Shown here: piece after piece, positions 63,131 through 64,000 of the stretch | Numbering within the stretch: the first letter of the stretch is position 1 | How the letters are laid out: each line of letters begins with the position of its first letter | Origin: Arenicola marina | Lineage: Eukaryota; Annelida; Polychaeta; Arenicolidae | DNA: 64,000 bases | NCBI GenBank assembly: GCA_964019135.1 | Contig: OZ025257.1 | Location: 27,140,352 to 27,204,351 of the forward strand | Reading direction: 5' to 3' | The notes under the pieces: generated by a model | What the model was told of the DNA's origin: nothing | Databases searched by the model: none | The model's input: only the letters and a program-made list of their open reading frames with translations | Position numbers and translations under genes: made by a program

Positions 63131-64000
63131 TCGTGAACTGATAATCTTAATATTATAAACACCATGAATTGGGAAATCGCCAATTTATATCATGTATCCA
63201 CCTTCCATGGTATGCGGGGAGTTTTCCATTTAATTTATCGTGGCCTGCGAATAAAGAAATGTATTTTTCGTGATTTGGGAACACGACCCCCCCCCCCCCC
63301 CCAGCCCTCATCAGCCCATGTGCTTATTGACAATTACGATAACTTATACATGTATAAGCTTACATTTCTTTATTAAAGCAATATCCTCCTCCCCATGTCA
63401 AATAAGTATATTTTATCTTGAATTTGAATCCTGAAAGCATGTGGGCTATCCGGCGAGAAGCATTTTGGTCAACGGAGCAGAAGTTGGTGGCCGGCTTTAT
63501 ATCCCTGCCCGCCTGTTCGCAGTTCGCTATTTTGTGTGTGATGTCGACCGCGGCTCGCTAGGACGTCCGCGCGCAATAAAAATAAACCGCGCAGTTTTAT
63601 GTTGAAATTGTTGTTTTACAGACTCGCAGAGATCTAAGACATATGCATCATAATTTTAAGATACTTTTAGTCTTGATTCTAACATGTAAACAATCAAAGA
63701 CGGCGCATGTATGTATATGGCTTTAACCTTAATCTATAACTTTCCATCATCTCCTACTAGAGAGACGAGTCACACATCCACCTACAACTCCCATTGATTT
63801 AGCCTCAACTTCTAACACAAAATAGTTCTGAATCAGTTTGTCGTTGCTGAAGCAGGATTCCCCCAGAGCTTTTTAGTTGTGTGCGCAACGAGAGCAGACA
63901 ATGTATGAGCGTTCTCTATTGTTCAGATGAGCGGCAAACGGCAGACGATAACCCGTGATGACGTCACAACGATAAATCAACACCTACAAGTACGCGCACT
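63131..64000. other. Unassigned stretch to the window end
   Basis: A poly-C run at about 63287, otherwise unique DNA. No transporter exon seen. Confidence 0.45.

Noticed and set aside
57800-64000. Search for the N-terminal SLC7 exons (GSGIF motif, TM1-TM3)
   Set aside because: No matching exon was found on the minus strand, so these must lie right of the window.

Overview
The window is animal genomic DNA: GT-AG introns, non-LTR retrotransposons, tRNA-derived SINEs, short inverted-repeat elements and very many minisatellites. A lancelet (Branchiostoma) is my best guess at the organism, because amphioxus genes are known for intronic minisatellites. Another marine invertebrate is possible; nothing here settles it.

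The main gene lies on the minus strand. It is an SLC7 light-chain amino acid transporter of the LAT1/LAT2 (SLC7A5/SLC7A8) type. Exons from 57790 down to 31489 join with matching phases into 374 codons ending in a stop. Only the first part of the protein (N-terminus to about TM3) lies beyond the right edge. One 97-nt exon is present as two diverged neighbours (35824-35920 and 34234-34330); its length means exactly one copy must be used to keep the frame.

The 3' half of this gene is present twice. Copy B (28593-41570) belongs to the complete gene. Copy A (1 to about 13655) carries the last exons again, including both 97-nt exons, but lacks the upstream half. The copies are nearly identical outside the arrays and differ mainly in repeat number. 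Copy A ends inside a minisatellite that abuts a second minisatellite built on the last exon of an AGXT2-like aminotransferase (14435-14542). From 14.5 to 28.6 kb lies a transposon-rich stretch: a Tx1/L1-type LINE (about 16640-20690) whose reverse transcriptase holds some 25 in-frame copies of a 42-bp unit, pieces of other LINEs, a THAP zinc-finger exon between inverted repeats, and SINEs.

From 41.5 to 57.8 kb are the upstream exons, separated by large introns with arrays of 18-45 bp units, SINEs, and a tandem pair of TTAA-flanked inverted-repeat elements, one split by a palindromic insert. From 57.8 kb to the end I see only arrays, SINEs and unassigned DNA.

The central observation is that several arrays are copies of exon boundaries. 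The 43-bp unit of the 4-5 kb arrays is the end of a coding exon plus its splice donor. A 59-bp unit is the splice acceptor plus the start of a later exon. Another 43-bp unit is the last codons and stop of the AGXT2-like exon. A partial exon-plus-donor copy and further arrays sit beside other exons. The true splice sites therefore lie at the edge of up to about a hundred near-identical decoys.
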